In this document: piece by piece, positions 53,483 through 62,690 of the stretch
How positions within the stretch are numbered: the first letter of the stretch is position 1
How the letters are laid out: the number at the start of each line of letters is the position of its first letter
Source of the DNA: Rhizobium altiplani
Lineage (GTDB): Bacteria; Pseudomonadota; Alphaproteobacteria; Rhizobiales; Rhizobiaceae
Direction of reading: 5' to 3'
Length of the DNA: 64,000 nt
Assembly: GCF_001542405.1 (NCBI RefSeq)
Contig: NZ_LNCD01000031.1
Span: 62,001-126,000, forward strand
Notes under the pieces: generated by a model
The model's input: only the letters and a program-made list of their open reading frames with translations
What the model was told of the DNA's origin: nothing
The model's database searches: none
Translations under genes and position numbers: made by a program

Positions 53483-53802
53483 GAGTGCGGTCGGCATGAC
53501 CTTATGTTTTGCGCAGCCGCCTGGTGCGGTTTGACTGAAAACAGGAGGTAGCTAAGGAACCCCACTTAGATTGGTGTGACCAGTCGATCGCGATGATGAT
53601 CTTCGATTAATCGCGATGCCGAAGCCGGTTGAATAAGATCGGCGGACCAGGCTGTTTCCTCTGACGATTAGACCGCATCACCATGCTTGACTGTTTCGAG
53701 GTCTCAAGGGAGGTGACCGGACGAAAGCGCGGGCGCCTTTCCAGCCAAGGACGCTATCGCGCGATCCTGAGCGGCATTTCATCCAGGAGAGCCAAGAGCT
53801 AA
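53483..53802. other. Convergent gap, nothing recognised
   Basis: Lies between the ends of the flippase and the ExoP-like gene. CCGC/GCGG around CTGGT near 53510, followed by TTTGAC, is a weak stem. No gene seen. Confidence 0.4.
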
Positions 53803-55470
53803 TCAACCTCGCGTGCGGTTTATGACGGTTCCGACTACATTGGCGCCAGCGCGACGCAACAGCTGAACAGACTCCGATGCCTCTTCGATCGTTGTTTGGC
53901 CAGCGCGCGCGACAACGATTACGACGTCCGCGTAGCTTGCAAGTGCAAGCGCATCCATGGAATGGCGAAGTGCCGGAAGATCAAGAAGGACGTCGCCTCG
54001 TGATCGTGCCGCCTCGAAGATGCGGCGCACACGCGGATTGCGGAAGTCTGTAAACAGATTGGCGTTCGCGTCTCTCGAATGGATCGGCAGGACGGCAACC
54101 CCACCGACGTCCTCGAACGACAGTTGCTCTGGCATCAGGCCCGCAAATGCGGCGCCGGCCAGTGAAACAGCCGCGAGATTGTCTCCACTTGCCCGTGCGT
54201 CTTCGCCGTCAGCAGCCTTGAATAACGTCACGTGCCGACCGCCGCGACTGATGAGTTGCGCCAGACTGGCGCATAGTGTCGAGACACCGGCACCTGGCGT
54301 CCAGCCGACAACGGCAATCACGATGCTCTTTTCATTGCGCAGGCTCGTGCAGGCAATTTCGACGGAGGTACGCAGATCGCGAATGGCGGCGACGAATTTT
54401 TGCTGTTGCGGGCTCGTAATGTGCCATGGAACACCTTGTGCGCCTGGAACGTTCGGGATCGATCCGAGGCAGCGGACCTCCATCTCGCGCGCCAGTTCCT
54501 TGGCGCTGCGAACGCGACGATCGAGCGCCATTCTCACGAAGACGACCCCGAAACCGACCAGCAATCCAAGAACGCCGCCAAGCGCCATAATGAGGGATTT
54601 TCGCGGAGCCGAAGGTCCAAGCGGCGGCAAGGCCGCGCCGATGATGCGAGCATCGGCATCAGGCGTTGCAATTGCCGGCAGCGCGCCCGCGTGCATTGCT
54701 TCGCGCGCGGCATCAACCTGCCGCGCAAGCGAATCCAGTCGACCCTGCAAGGCCTCCGTGCCCGCGCGCGCAATCTGCTCCTTGAAGGCCACCGTCTGAT
54801 AAATGTAGCCAGAGACCGTTGCGTTGGCGACGCGAGCCGGCAGCTTCGGATCTGAAGACGAATATTCGATTTCGATAACGAAGGATTGACCAACGCGGCG
54901 TGCGTTGAGACGAGACATGAAACTCAAAAAAGCTGCGCGGTCCGCTTCGTCTGCAAGCTCGATCGCAGTATTGGCCGCCCCCGGCTCTACGCGACCGACC
55001 GCTGCGCTCTCGCTAGCGCGTTGTCCTGCGAGCAACGGCAGACCACTTAGTAACCTGGTCAGCAGGCCCGGCTGTCGGCGAGCAAGTTCAGGGTCATCCT
55101 TGAGGTTCAGGCTTTCAAACACGGCTGACAACAGCCGCTCCGACCGAATGGTCTGGAGTTCGCTGTCGGCACGATTGAGATCCAGCGTCTGCTGGGCCCC
55201 GAACTCGCCACCAGAGGCTGCCGACTGGCGCGGTTCGAGCAGAAGCGTTGCCGTAGCCTGATAGGTGGGAGGCAATGAATGGGCATAGAGAGCAGCAGCC
55301 AGGAGACCAGCTGCGCTGCAGGCCAAAAGGGGGACCTTGTGGCGTGCGCCGAGATCGATCAACGCGCGCAGTAAGGCAATTGGCCCGTCGCCAGCCACAT
55401 CGGATTGCGTCTCGTTTACCCGCCAAAGCCTCGAGGTTACATCAATAGGGCGGGGTCTGTTGAACATCAT
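53803..55470 (-). CDS. ExoP/Wzc-like polysaccharide copolymerase with degenerate kinase domain
   Basis: 555 residues. A Wzz-type periplasmic domain lies between two membrane helices (about 47-64 and 294-312). A cytosolic ATPase-like domain follows: the Walker A position reads TPGAGVST (391-398) with Val where the catalytic Lys should be, and Walker B-like DVLLDLPAL and VVIVVARAGQTT are present. There is no Tyr-rich C-terminal tail. So it probably controls chain length without tyrosine-kinase activity. It is 15 bp downstream of the glycosyltransferase fusion gene on the same strand. Confidence 0.85.
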   Translation of the reverse strand: MMFNRPRPIDVTSRLWRVNETQSDVAGDGPIALLRALIDLGARHKVPLLACSAAGLLAAALYAHSLPPTYQATATLLLEPRQSAASGGEFGAQQTLDLNRADSELQTIRSERLLSAVFESLNLKDDPELARRQPGLLTRLLSGLPLLAGQRASESAAVGRVEPGAANTAIELADEADRAAFLSFMSRLNARRVGQSFVIEIEYSSSDPKLPARVANATVSGYIYQTVAFKEQIARAGTEALQGRLDSLARQVDAAREAMHAGALPAIATPDADARIIGAALPPLGPSAPRKSLIMALGGVLGLLVGFGVVFVRMALDRRVRSAKELAREMEVRCLGSIPNVPGAQGVPWHITSPQQQKFVAAIRDLRTSVEIACTSLRNEKSIVIAVVGWTPGAGVSTLCASLAQLISRGGRHVTLFKAADGEDARASGDNLAAVSLAGAAFAGLMPEQLSFEDVGGVAVLPIHSRDANANLFTDFRNPRVRRIFEAARSRGDVLLDLPALRHSMDALALASYADVVIVVARAGQTTIEEASESVQLLRRAGANVVGTVINRTRG

Positions 55471-55485
55471 TCGTGCTCCTAGCGT

Positions 55486-57492
55486 TCAAGAGGTTCTGCT
55501 GGCAGACTTTGGCATTGCTATCGCAGCGGCGCGTTCCGGTTCGAGCTTGCCACGCAGGGCGTCGAGGGCGGCCATCAGGTTGCCGCGGGCTCGACCGCGC
55601 CGGTCGATAAAGGGTTCGGGCCAGACGGCACGACTGAAGTTGCTCGCTGTGTTGCGGAAGATGTGATCAACGACGTTAGGAAGGCTCATCGTGCCCTTGG
55701 TCAACATGTAGAGCGGGTTGATAACCTGAGAGTATCCCAGCCGTTCTCCACTGACCCTGCCGCTCTTGACACCCATATGGACGCCAAAGGCGAGAGCCGA
55801 TTTGACCAGCCGGCCTCCCTGCTTGGCAAGCGCTGCTGCAAAGTCACGGTCTTCCAACCATCCGTAGAGAACGAGACGCTCATCGAAGCTGACGTTGCCA
55901 ATTGCCGAAAAACGGAAGGCCATGTTGCAGCCATAGGGGCTGAACGGTTCCGACCATTTGGCGTCCGCCTGGCCGACCTCGACCAGATCAACGGCATCTT
56001 GAAACGAAATACCAGGTCCCTTGATGCCGTCGGCAAGGATGTGCCCGGTAAAGCCGACGATCTGACTTTCATCGCGGAAGGTTTGGATTGCGGTCGCCAA
56101 CCAATTTTTATCGGCGATGAAATCATCGTCGAAAAAAGCGACAATCTCGGTTCTGGATGCCACATGCTTCAGCGCGGTGTTGCGCTGTGCGGCAAGCCCA
56201 GGCGGACCGGTGACGATTGTGACTCCGGGATGACCCACGAGGTCCCCAGCATCTGATGCATCGACACAGGAGACAATAACTGCGTCAGGCTTCAGGGTCT
56301 GGGTCGAAAGAAAATGGCGCACGCTGGCCGCCACGATCTCCGGGCGGCCTCGGGTCGCGAAGACGACGCTGGCGTGCGGCCCGCTCGGATCGACAGATTT
56401 GTGACTTCTCAGCTCGGTCTTTGGATTGTCGAGAAGCTCGATATAGCCGCTTGCCGCCTTTTCCCATGAGAATTGTTGAACCTGTTCGTGTCCCCGACCG
56501 ACCAGGTCGCTGCGCAGATGCACCGACGCAACGAGGGTGCGGATCGCCTTGATCCACTCGCGCGGCTCAAATGGGGAAGCTGTCAGCGCAGCTTCGCCGC
56601 AAACCTCCGGCATGCTGGCGCAGTGCGATGAAATGACGGGACAGGATCTCGCCATTGCCTCGACGATCGGCAATCCGAAACCTTCCGTCAGCGAAGGAAA
56701 CGCAAGACAAAGCGCCTGATCGAGCAGATAGGCAAGGTCGTGATCGGATACGCGCCCGAGAAAATGAACATTGGGGCGGCGCTGGAGTTCTTGCTCGGCA
56801 AATACGCCGTCTCCCCCGCCAGCAATGACGACATCGAGGTTCATGTCGTCAAGCTCGGGTGCGATAGCGATCAAAAGCGAGAGGTTTTTGTGGCGCGCAC
56901 GCGACCCGAGAGCCAGGACAAACGGTCGTACCGCACCGCTCGAGGAAAGCACCTTCGGCGCGAGGTCGGCCAGGTCCGGGTTCCAGCTCAATGCGTGTTC
57001 GTGCCCGTTTGGAAGTACCGCGATATCAGACAGACGGATTGGCAGATGTCGCGCTATCTGTCGCGCAGCCGCATGGGAGACAGAGGCGATCCGTAGAGAT
57101 CGCCGAACAAGCAATGGCTGGAGATTGTGATAAAGTGCGCGAAACGATCGGCTGTAGCTTTGGGGCGCAGCAAAGATATTCGCGTCGTGAATGCAAACGA
57201 TCTGGTCGGCCTTTACCGCCGGGGCGGTGTTGCACAGATTGAGAAGCCGGCGATTGTTACTCAGCCACGGCAGCTCGATTTGCTCCCACGCGTGACCGCT
57301 CAATTGACCGCCTTTTTCAAGCTTCATTCGCTGTAGCGACGGCTCTCCTGTCTTCGTGGGTACGATGAGGGTTGCCCCGTCCGCCCCCGTGAATTTGTCC
57401 ATCGCTCCGAGGACATTGCGCGCGTAGCGCTGGACACCGGTCACGTCCTGCGTGAGAAAGCGGCCATTGATTGCGAATTCCCTCGCGCTCAT
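55486..57492 (-). CDS. Fused GT4-GT2 glycosyltransferase
   Basis: 668 residues. Residues about 1-355 are a GT-B family-4 enzyme (FAINGRFLTQDVTGVQRYARN, LALGSRARHKNLSLLIAI, PSLTEGFGLPIVEAMA). Residues about 375-640 are a GT-A family-2 enzyme (ASVVFATRGRPEIVAASVRHF, GPPGLAAQRNTALKH, VAFFDDDFIADKNWL with the DxD). It could add two successive sugars to the repeat unit. No internal stop or frame break separates them. Confidence 0.88.
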   Translation of the reverse strand: MSAREFAINGRFLTQDVTGVQRYARNVLGAMDKFTGADGATLIVPTKTGEPSLQRMKLEKGGQLSGHAWEQIELPWLSNNRRLLNLCNTAPAVKADQIVCIHDANIFAAPQSYSRSFRALYHNLQPLLVRRSLRIASVSHAAARQIARHLPIRLSDIAVLPNGHEHALSWNPDLADLAPKVLSSSGAVRPFVLALGSRARHKNLSLLIAIAPELDDMNLDVVIAGGGDGVFAEQELQRRPNVHFLGRVSDHDLAYLLDQALCLAFPSLTEGFGLPIVEAMARSCPVISSHCASMPEVCGEAALTASPFEPREWIKAIRTLVASVHLRSDLVGRGHEQVQQFSWEKAASGYIELLDNPKTELRSHKSVDPSGPHASVVFATRGRPEIVAASVRHFLSTQTLKPDAVIVSCVDASDAGDLVGHPGVTIVTGPPGLAAQRNTALKHVASRTEIVAFFDDDFIADKNWLATAIQTFRDESQIVGFTGHILADGIKGPGISFQDAVDLVEVGQADAKWSEPFSPYGCNMAFRFSAIGNVSFDERLVLYGWLEDRDFAAALAKQGGRLVKSALAFGVHMGVKSGRVSGERLGYSQVINPLYMLTKGTMSLPNVVDHIFRNTASNFSRAVWPEPFIDRRGRARGNLMAALDALRGKLEPERAAAIAMPKSASRTS

Positions 57493-57668
57493 CCAAAGTT
57501 TCCCTGGCCACCGCCAAATCGTGTCGCGGGCCGATTGAAGTGCATCAAATCAATTCGCTCTCTACCTTGTGTCACGTGACATCCGGGCGCAATTAACCGC
57601 ACCTGCGTTTGAGCACGCACCACGACACAGGAATTGAATGGAGGGCGCGATAACGCGCCGCTAGGATT

Positions 57669-58394
57669 TCAGTAGCTGCCGCGCGAGCGCAGCACCGCTG
57701 GGATCGTCTTCAGCATGATCGACATGTCGCCAAGAACACTTTGTTCTTCGACATAGCGAACGTCGAGTTGGACGCGCTCGTTATAGCTCGTGTCGCTCCG
57801 TCCACTGACCTGCCACAACCCGGTAACACCGGGACGAACCCTGATGTAGTCGGCATAGTACAAACCATAGAGTTCAGCTTCGCTTGCAACGATCGGCCGC
57901 GGTCCGACGAGGCTCATCTGGCCGCGAATGACATTGAAGAGCTGGGGAATCTCGTCGACACTGCTTTTGCGCAAGAGCGCGCCGAGCGGCGTTACGCGCG
58001 GATCATCCCTAAGTTTGCGTGTCGCGTTCCATTCCGCCCTTAGCGAAGGGTTGGCCGCCAGATGTCGCCGCAAAACCTCGTCGGCATTCTTGACCATCGT
58101 TCTGAACTTCAGGCACGGGAACATCACACCGTACCTTCCGATCCGACGATGGGCGATGAAGATTGGCCGCCCCTGTACGATCAGAAGGACTGCGACAAGC
58201 ATCAGGATCATCGGCGCAAGGACGAAAAGCCCTATGCACGCAATTGTTGCATCAATCGCGTACTTGACGCCGTCCAGGATGGCGGATCTGTAATTATGTC
58301 CGAACAAATCGGATCTTCGGGAGATCGCTCTGCGAGAGTGCAGCGGCGCATTGTTGAACCTGTCGAAATTTCGACCGAGATCAATTTCCCTCAT
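57669..58394 (-). CDS. ExoY/WbaP-type initiating sugar-phosphate transferase
   Basis: About 241 residues from ATG 58394 with GAGGGG before it; the frame opens at 58493. One membrane helix (IACIGLFVLAPMILMLVAVLLIV) precedes the conserved catalytic part: CLKFRTMVKNADEVL, DDPRVTPLGALLRKSSVDEIPQLFNV, GQMSLVGPRPI and RVRPGVTGLWQVSGRS. It transfers a sugar phosphate (Gal or Glc) to undecaprenyl phosphate, the first step of repeat-unit synthesis. Confidence 0.92.
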   Translation of the reverse strand: MREIDLGRNFDRFNNAPLHSRRAISRRSDLFGHNYRSAILDGVKYAIDATIACIGLFVLAPMILMLVAVLLIVQGRPIFIAHRRIGRYGVMFPCLKFRTMVKNADEVLRRHLAANPSLRAEWNATRKLRDDPRVTPLGALLRKSSVDEIPQLFNVIRGQMSLVGPRPIVASEAELYGLYYADYIRVRPGVTGLWQVSGRSDTSYNERVQLDVRYVEEQSVLGDMSIMLKTIPAVLRSRGSY

Positions 58395-58503
58395 CTGCGT
58401 ATTCCCCTCGCAAACATAAAGACTTCGGGCACTTGCAGACAATGCCATCATGGCATGCACAGGAAAGCTAACAAGTATTAAACGATTTGACAATAAAATT
58501 ATT

Positions 58504-58530
58504 GCGCTGCACTATATAACTGTGCAGCGC
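58504..58530. promoter_or_regulatory. 9-bp inverted repeat in divergent EPS promoter gap
   Basis: GCGCTGCAC (58504-58512) and GTGCAGCGC (58522-58530) are perfect arms around TATATAACT, a -10-like sequence. The gap 58395-58680 is AT-rich and holds the promoters of the ExoY-like gene and the plus-strand glycosyltransferase. It may be a repressor operator covering a -10 box or an mRNA hairpin. Confidence 0.55.
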
Positions 58531-58680
58531 GGGATATGGATATCACTTGATGATCATATTTCTGTCTTAACTGCCTAATATAATTGCCAATAGTCTGATT
58601 TTTAATCAAGACAATGGCAAGAACTACACCCGCAATGCACGCCGCGATAATTTCGATTGTTGTATCTCGAGGGATTTGGC

Positions 58681-59787
58681 GTGCGAGTAGCAATTATTCA
58701 TTACTGGCTCGTTGGGATGCGCGGTGGCGAGAAGGTTCTCGAAGCACTGTGCGATATATTCCCGGCCGCAGACATCTATACACACGTTTGTGATCTTGCG
58801 GCCATTTCGGACAAGATCAAACGGCACAAGATACAGACAACCTTTATTGGCGGTCTGCCCTATGCCAAACGAATGTACAAACGCTACTTGCCGTTGATGC
58901 CCATGGCGCTGGAGCAAATCGATCTCGGTGACTACGACCTCGTCATCAGCAGCGAATCCGGCCCGGCCAAAGGCATCATACCGACGTCACCGGCATTTCA
59001 TCTTTGTTATTGCCACTCGCCGATGCGCTACATCTGGAACATGTACAACCGATATTACGACAGTTCCGGTCTGATGACGCGAATGATGATGCCCCCGATG
59101 GCGCATTATCTAAGGACATGGGACGTCGCGACAGCCAATCGCGTTGATGATTTTGTCGCCAATTCGACAACTGTTGCCCAACGGATCAAGAGCTATTACC
59201 GCCGCGAGGCGACCGTCATCAATCCTCCGGTAGACACGACAGCATTTCGACCAGTCGCTGCCGCCGATGTCGAGGACTATTATCTGATGGTCGGAGAACT
59301 CGTCAGCTACAAGCGGCCAGATCTGGCGGTCGAAGCTTTCAACCGGATGAAAACCAAGCTGGTGGTCATTGGTGGCGGCGAAATGCTCGACCATCTCAAA
59401 AAAATTGCAGGTCCGACCGTCACCATCCTTGGCGCACAGCCGTTTGATGCGCTTCGCCATCATTACGCCCGCTGCAAGGGCCTGATATTCCCCGGCGAAG
59501 AAGACTTTGGGATCGTGCCTGTCGAGGCTATGGCAAGCGGGCGACCCGTCGTCGCCTTTGGGCGCGGTGGCGCGACTGAAACTGTCGTCAACAACAAGAC
59601 AGGGGTTTTCTTTCAGACGCAGACAGTCGAGGCGCTGATTGATGCAGTCGAACGTATGGAGCGTCTGGACTTCAACCCTGCAGACGCCCTGTCTCGCGCG
59701 GCTGATTTTCGACGGGACGTCTTCGTGGATCGCTTCCGGAGCTACGTTGCGCGAGCGACTGGCGCCACATTGGCCGTGTCGGCCTGA
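58681..59787 (+). CDS. Glycosyltransferase family 4
   Basis: 368 residues from GTG 58681, which has GAGGG at 58669-58673; upstream TTG starts are less likely. GT-B fold with VAIIHYWLVGMRGGEKVLEAL, CYCHSPMRYIWNMYNRYY, MVGELVSYKRPDLAVEAF and FPGEEDFGIVPVEAMASGRPVVAFGRGG. A mannosyltransferase-like WbaZ/WcaC-type enzyme is likely; the donor sugar cannot be given. It is followed by the export protein gene 44 bp later. Confidence 0.88.
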   Translation: MRVAIIHYWLVGMRGGEKVLEALCDIFPAADIYTHVCDLAAISDKIKRHKIQTTFIGGLPYAKRMYKRYLPLMPMALEQIDLGDYDLVISSESGPAKGIIPTSPAFHLCYCHSPMRYIWNMYNRYYDSSGLMTRMMMPPMAHYLRTWDVATANRVDDFVANSTTVAQRIKSYYRREATVINPPVDTTAFRPVAAADVEDYYLMVGELVSYKRPDLAVEAFNRMKTKLVVIGGGEMLDHLKKIAGPTVTILGAQPFDALRHHYARCKGLIFPGEEDFGIVPVEAMASGRPVVAFGRGGATETVVNNKTGVFFQTQTVEALIDAVERMERLDFNPADALSRAADFRRDVFVDRFRSYVARATGATLAVSA

Positions 59788-59831
59788 CACAGTCGACGAA
59801 ATGCAAAGACAATTTCAATCGGAGTAACAGG

Positions 59832-61166
59832 ATGCGGCTTTTCTCCTTACGCGAACGGGTCCAAGGACGAGGTCTTTCGGCAAGCGGGAAAGACAGGCGA
59901 AACCGCAAGATGGCCGCCTCGGCTGCATTTCTGGCGATTGCCGTTGCAGCCGGCGCCCAAGCCGGCGAGGACTATGTTCCAGGACCACAGGACACTTTGA
60001 AGCTACGTGTCTACGAATGGCGCCCAAGTGCGGGAACAGCATTCGAATGGGCTCCTTTGACAGGAGATTTCGTCGTCTCTTCAGCCGGCAACCTGTCGCT
60101 GCCGATCATTGGTAGCGTTCCTGTGGCAGGCAAGACACTCGAGCAGATATCGGAAACGATCGGACTGCGCCTCCAAAATGAAGTCGGCTTGCAGAAGCGG
60201 CCAAGTGCCTCGGTCGAAATCTCGTCATACCGCCCGCTTTTCGTGACCGGGCTGGTCGCTAATCCGGGCAAGTATAACTACAGCCCTGGTCTTACCGTCA
60301 TACAGGCGCTCAGCATGGCAGGCGGAATCGGTTCGACCGATGCCAGCATGATCAGCTTGCAACGCGATGCCTTGTCGAGCCGGGGCGAGGTGCGCGAGCT
60401 GGAAGCCGAAAGACTTGGTCTTATTGCACGACAGGCGCGCGTCGAGGCCGTTTTAAACGGGGGCTCGTCGGTGGTCTTTCCTCAAGAGCTCTTGTCCAGG
60501 GCCAAGGAACCGCGTTTCTCGAAGATGATGGAGGAGGAACAATCACTCTTTGAAACCCGCCAGCATTCGCTGATGACAGAGATCGATGCGCTTGATCGCG
60601 CCAAGGTGCTCGCCAACAATCAGATCGACGCCTTGAAGGAGAAAGCCGTCTCACTTGCAAAGCAGATCGATCTGGCGAGCAAGGATCTAAACTCCGTTAA
60701 CAAGCTTGTCTCACAAGGGTTGACCGTTTCTGCCCGCCAGCTCGGGGCCAACCAGAATGTCGCTGAACTCGAAAGTCGCAATCTGGACGTTTCGCTGGCC
60801 ACCCTCAAGACTGAGCAGGATCTTGCCAAGGTGGACCAGGATATTGCCGACGCGCGCAATCGCTATCGTGTCAGTGCGCTGACGGAGGCAGCCGAACTGC
60901 GCGACAGGTTTGCGTCAAACACCGAAAAAACCAAGACAGCCCGCGACCAGCTGAAGAACCTCGAGGTCCGCGCCCCGTCTGCAATGGCCTCCCTCAATGA
61001 GGAAAAGGATCCATACAGCTTCCTGATGACGGTTAACCGGGTAATCGATGGCAGCATGCAGACACTTGTCGTCAGCGACAATGATCCGGTCATGCCGGGC
61101 GACATGATCAGGGTCGAGCAGCGGGAAGAGCCAATGGCTGTCTCAACGGACGTCAGCAGCAACTGA
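59832..61166 (+). CDS. ExoF-like polysaccharide export protein
   Basis: 444 residues. A hydrophobic signal region (MAASAAFLAIAVAAGAQAGE, residues 27-46) is followed by a polysaccharide-export (Wza-type) domain (YVPGPQDTLKLRVYEW, GNLSLPIIGSVPVAGKTLEQI), an SLBB-like segment (RPLFVTGLVANPGKYNYSPGLTVIQALSMAGG) and a long coiled coil (about 230-400). This layout is that of ExoF. It likely links the copolymerase to the outer-membrane exit. GGAG lies at 59820. Confidence 0.85.
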   Translation: MRLFSLRERVQGRGLSASGKDRRNRKMAASAAFLAIAVAAGAQAGEDYVPGPQDTLKLRVYEWRPSAGTAFEWAPLTGDFVVSSAGNLSLPIIGSVPVAGKTLEQISETIGLRLQNEVGLQKRPSASVEISSYRPLFVTGLVANPGKYNYSPGLTVIQALSMAGGIGSTDASMISLQRDALSSRGEVRELEAERLGLIARQARVEAVLNGGSSVVFPQELLSRAKEPRFSKMMEEEQSLFETRQHSLMTEIDALDRAKVLANNQIDALKEKAVSLAKQIDLASKDLNSVNKLVSQGLTVSARQLGANQNVAELESRNLDVSLATLKTEQDLAKVDQDIADARNRYRVSALTEAAELRDRFASNTEKTKTARDQLKNLEVRAPSAMASLNEEKDPYSFLMTVNRVIDGSMQTLVVSDNDPVMPGDMIRVEQREEPMAVSTDVSSN

Positions 61167-61276
61167 GCTTTTGGTTGTTGTATCGCCATAGCAACGCAAT
61201 TTGAGCTTGCCTCAGCATAGGAGATACACGATTATATCCGGTTAGGAGGAATTCGATTGGGAGGTCGGAGCAACCG

Positions 61277-61570
61277 ATGGGCTGGGCGCTATTAGTCTCG
61301 TTTCTGATCGGCGCAATCTGCGCATTGCGGGCGCCTGTCCTCATATTCGCGCTGATCGTTCTGGTCGTGATGATCGCTTATGCTGGCGTCAGCTATACCA
61401 ATGGTAGCCCTCTTATGCATGCGATCGCCTGGGGCTTTGTGTTCGCCGTCGTGCTGGAAGCAGGCTATGTCTTCGCCCACGTGCTCCTGCATTCATTCTA
61501 TACGCGACGGGAAAGCGACGCCGAAAAGCGGGCTCCCCAACAGGCACAATCAAAATATCATGCAGACTGA
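61277..61570 (+). CDS. ExoX-like small membrane protein (EPS production repressor type)
   Basis: 97 residues. Two or three hydrophobic segments (LLVSFLIGAICALRAPVLIFALIVLVVMIAYAG and AIAWGFVFAVVLEAGYVFAHVLL) and a charged tail (RRESDAEKRAPQQ). The size and pattern fit the ExoX/Psi family that lowers EPS synthesis after transcription, possibly by acting on ExoY. Similarity is by pattern only. It follows the ExoF-like gene by about 110 bp. Confidence 0.6.
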   Translation: MGWALLVSFLIGAICALRAPVLIFALIVLVVMIAYAGVSYTNGSPLMHAIAWGFVFAVVLEAGYVFAHVLLHSFYTRRESDAEKRAPQQAQSKYHAD

Positions 61571-61673
61571 CGGGCAGATCTGATAGCGGGCGTCCAAAAA
61601 ACATCGTGGCAACGTCACGCGGTTGCTTGAACTTTTCATCAGATATTGATCGCGCAATGCTGGTGGCAGAGCC

Positions 61674-62690
61674 TCAAACTGGGCTGCGCCGTCGGGCAAA
61701 GTCGGATTGCGCCCCTGTCTTGGCCTCCTTCGCCAATCTGGCAAGCGCGAGCTGTTCAGCCTTTGCCATCCCGAATTTCAGCCTGTATCCGGCCTGCTTG
61801 AGGCGCTCGCCGGAAAAGCGCATTCGCCACAGCGGGTTTCTGATCGGCAGGGTGTGGAAGCGTAAGAAGTCATGGAGCCAGTCGATGATCCATGGAGCAC
61901 TAACGACATGGTACCGACGGTCACCGCTTACCGCGAAGGCCTTCCGCATGAAATCAATATGCCTCGGCAAATCGCGATCGTCTTCCGCGATATTGTATAT
62001 CTCGACCCGCCCAGCCTCACCCTTGCCCGCCAGCCCCTCCTCGATCGCCCAGATGAGAGCGTCGGAAACATCGCCGACATAAATGTGATGAGCGTGACGG
62101 TGCGATGCGAGCATGCGCTTGAACAGGCTCCAGTCGCGAACGCCGATGATCTGGCCGACGTCGACAACGACGGCTGGTCTGAAAATTGTGCATCGCATGC
62201 GGCTGGCGACCCGCATGAGCGCCATCTCGCCGGCAAGCTTGGTGCGGCCATATTCGCGCACGTAATCCAGCGCCCAGTATTCCGAGGCGATATCGCGATC
62301 AACCGATAGAACCGGTGAGCTCTCCGAAATCTCAACGGCGCGACTGCTTCCGTAGACGGCGATCGAACTCGTGTAACAGAAGGCCCTTGCGCCCGTATTC
62401 TCGGCAGCTCGCGCCAACCGCTCGGTCGCTCTTTCATTCAGCGCTCTCATGCGATCCTTCTTGCCGATTTCGGCGGCCAAATGGATCACCCCGCTGCAGC
62501 CTTCGACGAGAGTGTTGAGATCCCCATCGCTGGCAAGGTCAACCTGACGCCATTCAAGCCCCTTGTCGTCGCGGGGGGGCTTTCGCGACGTCGTCGCTCT
62601 CACATGATAGCCGCGTTCAAGCAGGTCGGTGACAACGAAACGACCAATCCGGCCCGTCGCGCCGGTTACGAGAATGGTTTCACCCGGCAT
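61674..62690 (-). CDS. NAD-dependent sugar epimerase/dehydratase
   Basis: 338 residues, short-chain-dehydrogenase-like fold. ILVTGATGRIGRFVVTDLL is the NAD-binding motif, SSIAVYG is the Ser region, and EYGRTKLAGEMAL carries the YxxxK catalytic pair. It probably makes or modifies a sugar nucleotide for the EPS. Its ATG overlaps the stop of the GMC oxidoreductase by about 11 bp, so the two are coupled. Confidence 0.87.
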   Translation of the reverse strand: MPGETILVTGATGRIGRFVVTDLLERGYHVRATTSRKPPRDDKGLEWRQVDLASDGDLNTLVEGCSGVIHLAAEIGKKDRMRALNERATERLARAAENTGARAFCYTSSIAVYGSSRAVEISESSPVLSVDRDIASEYWALDYVREYGRTKLAGEMALMRVASRMRCTIFRPAVVVDVGQIIGVRDWSLFKRMLASHRHAHHIYVGDVSDALIWAIEEGLAGKGEAGRVEIYNIAEDDRDLPRHIDFMRKAFAVSGDRRYHVVSAPWIIDWLHDFLRFHTLPIRNPLWRMRFSGERLKQAGYRLKFGMAKAEQLALARLAKEAKTGAQSDFARRRSPV

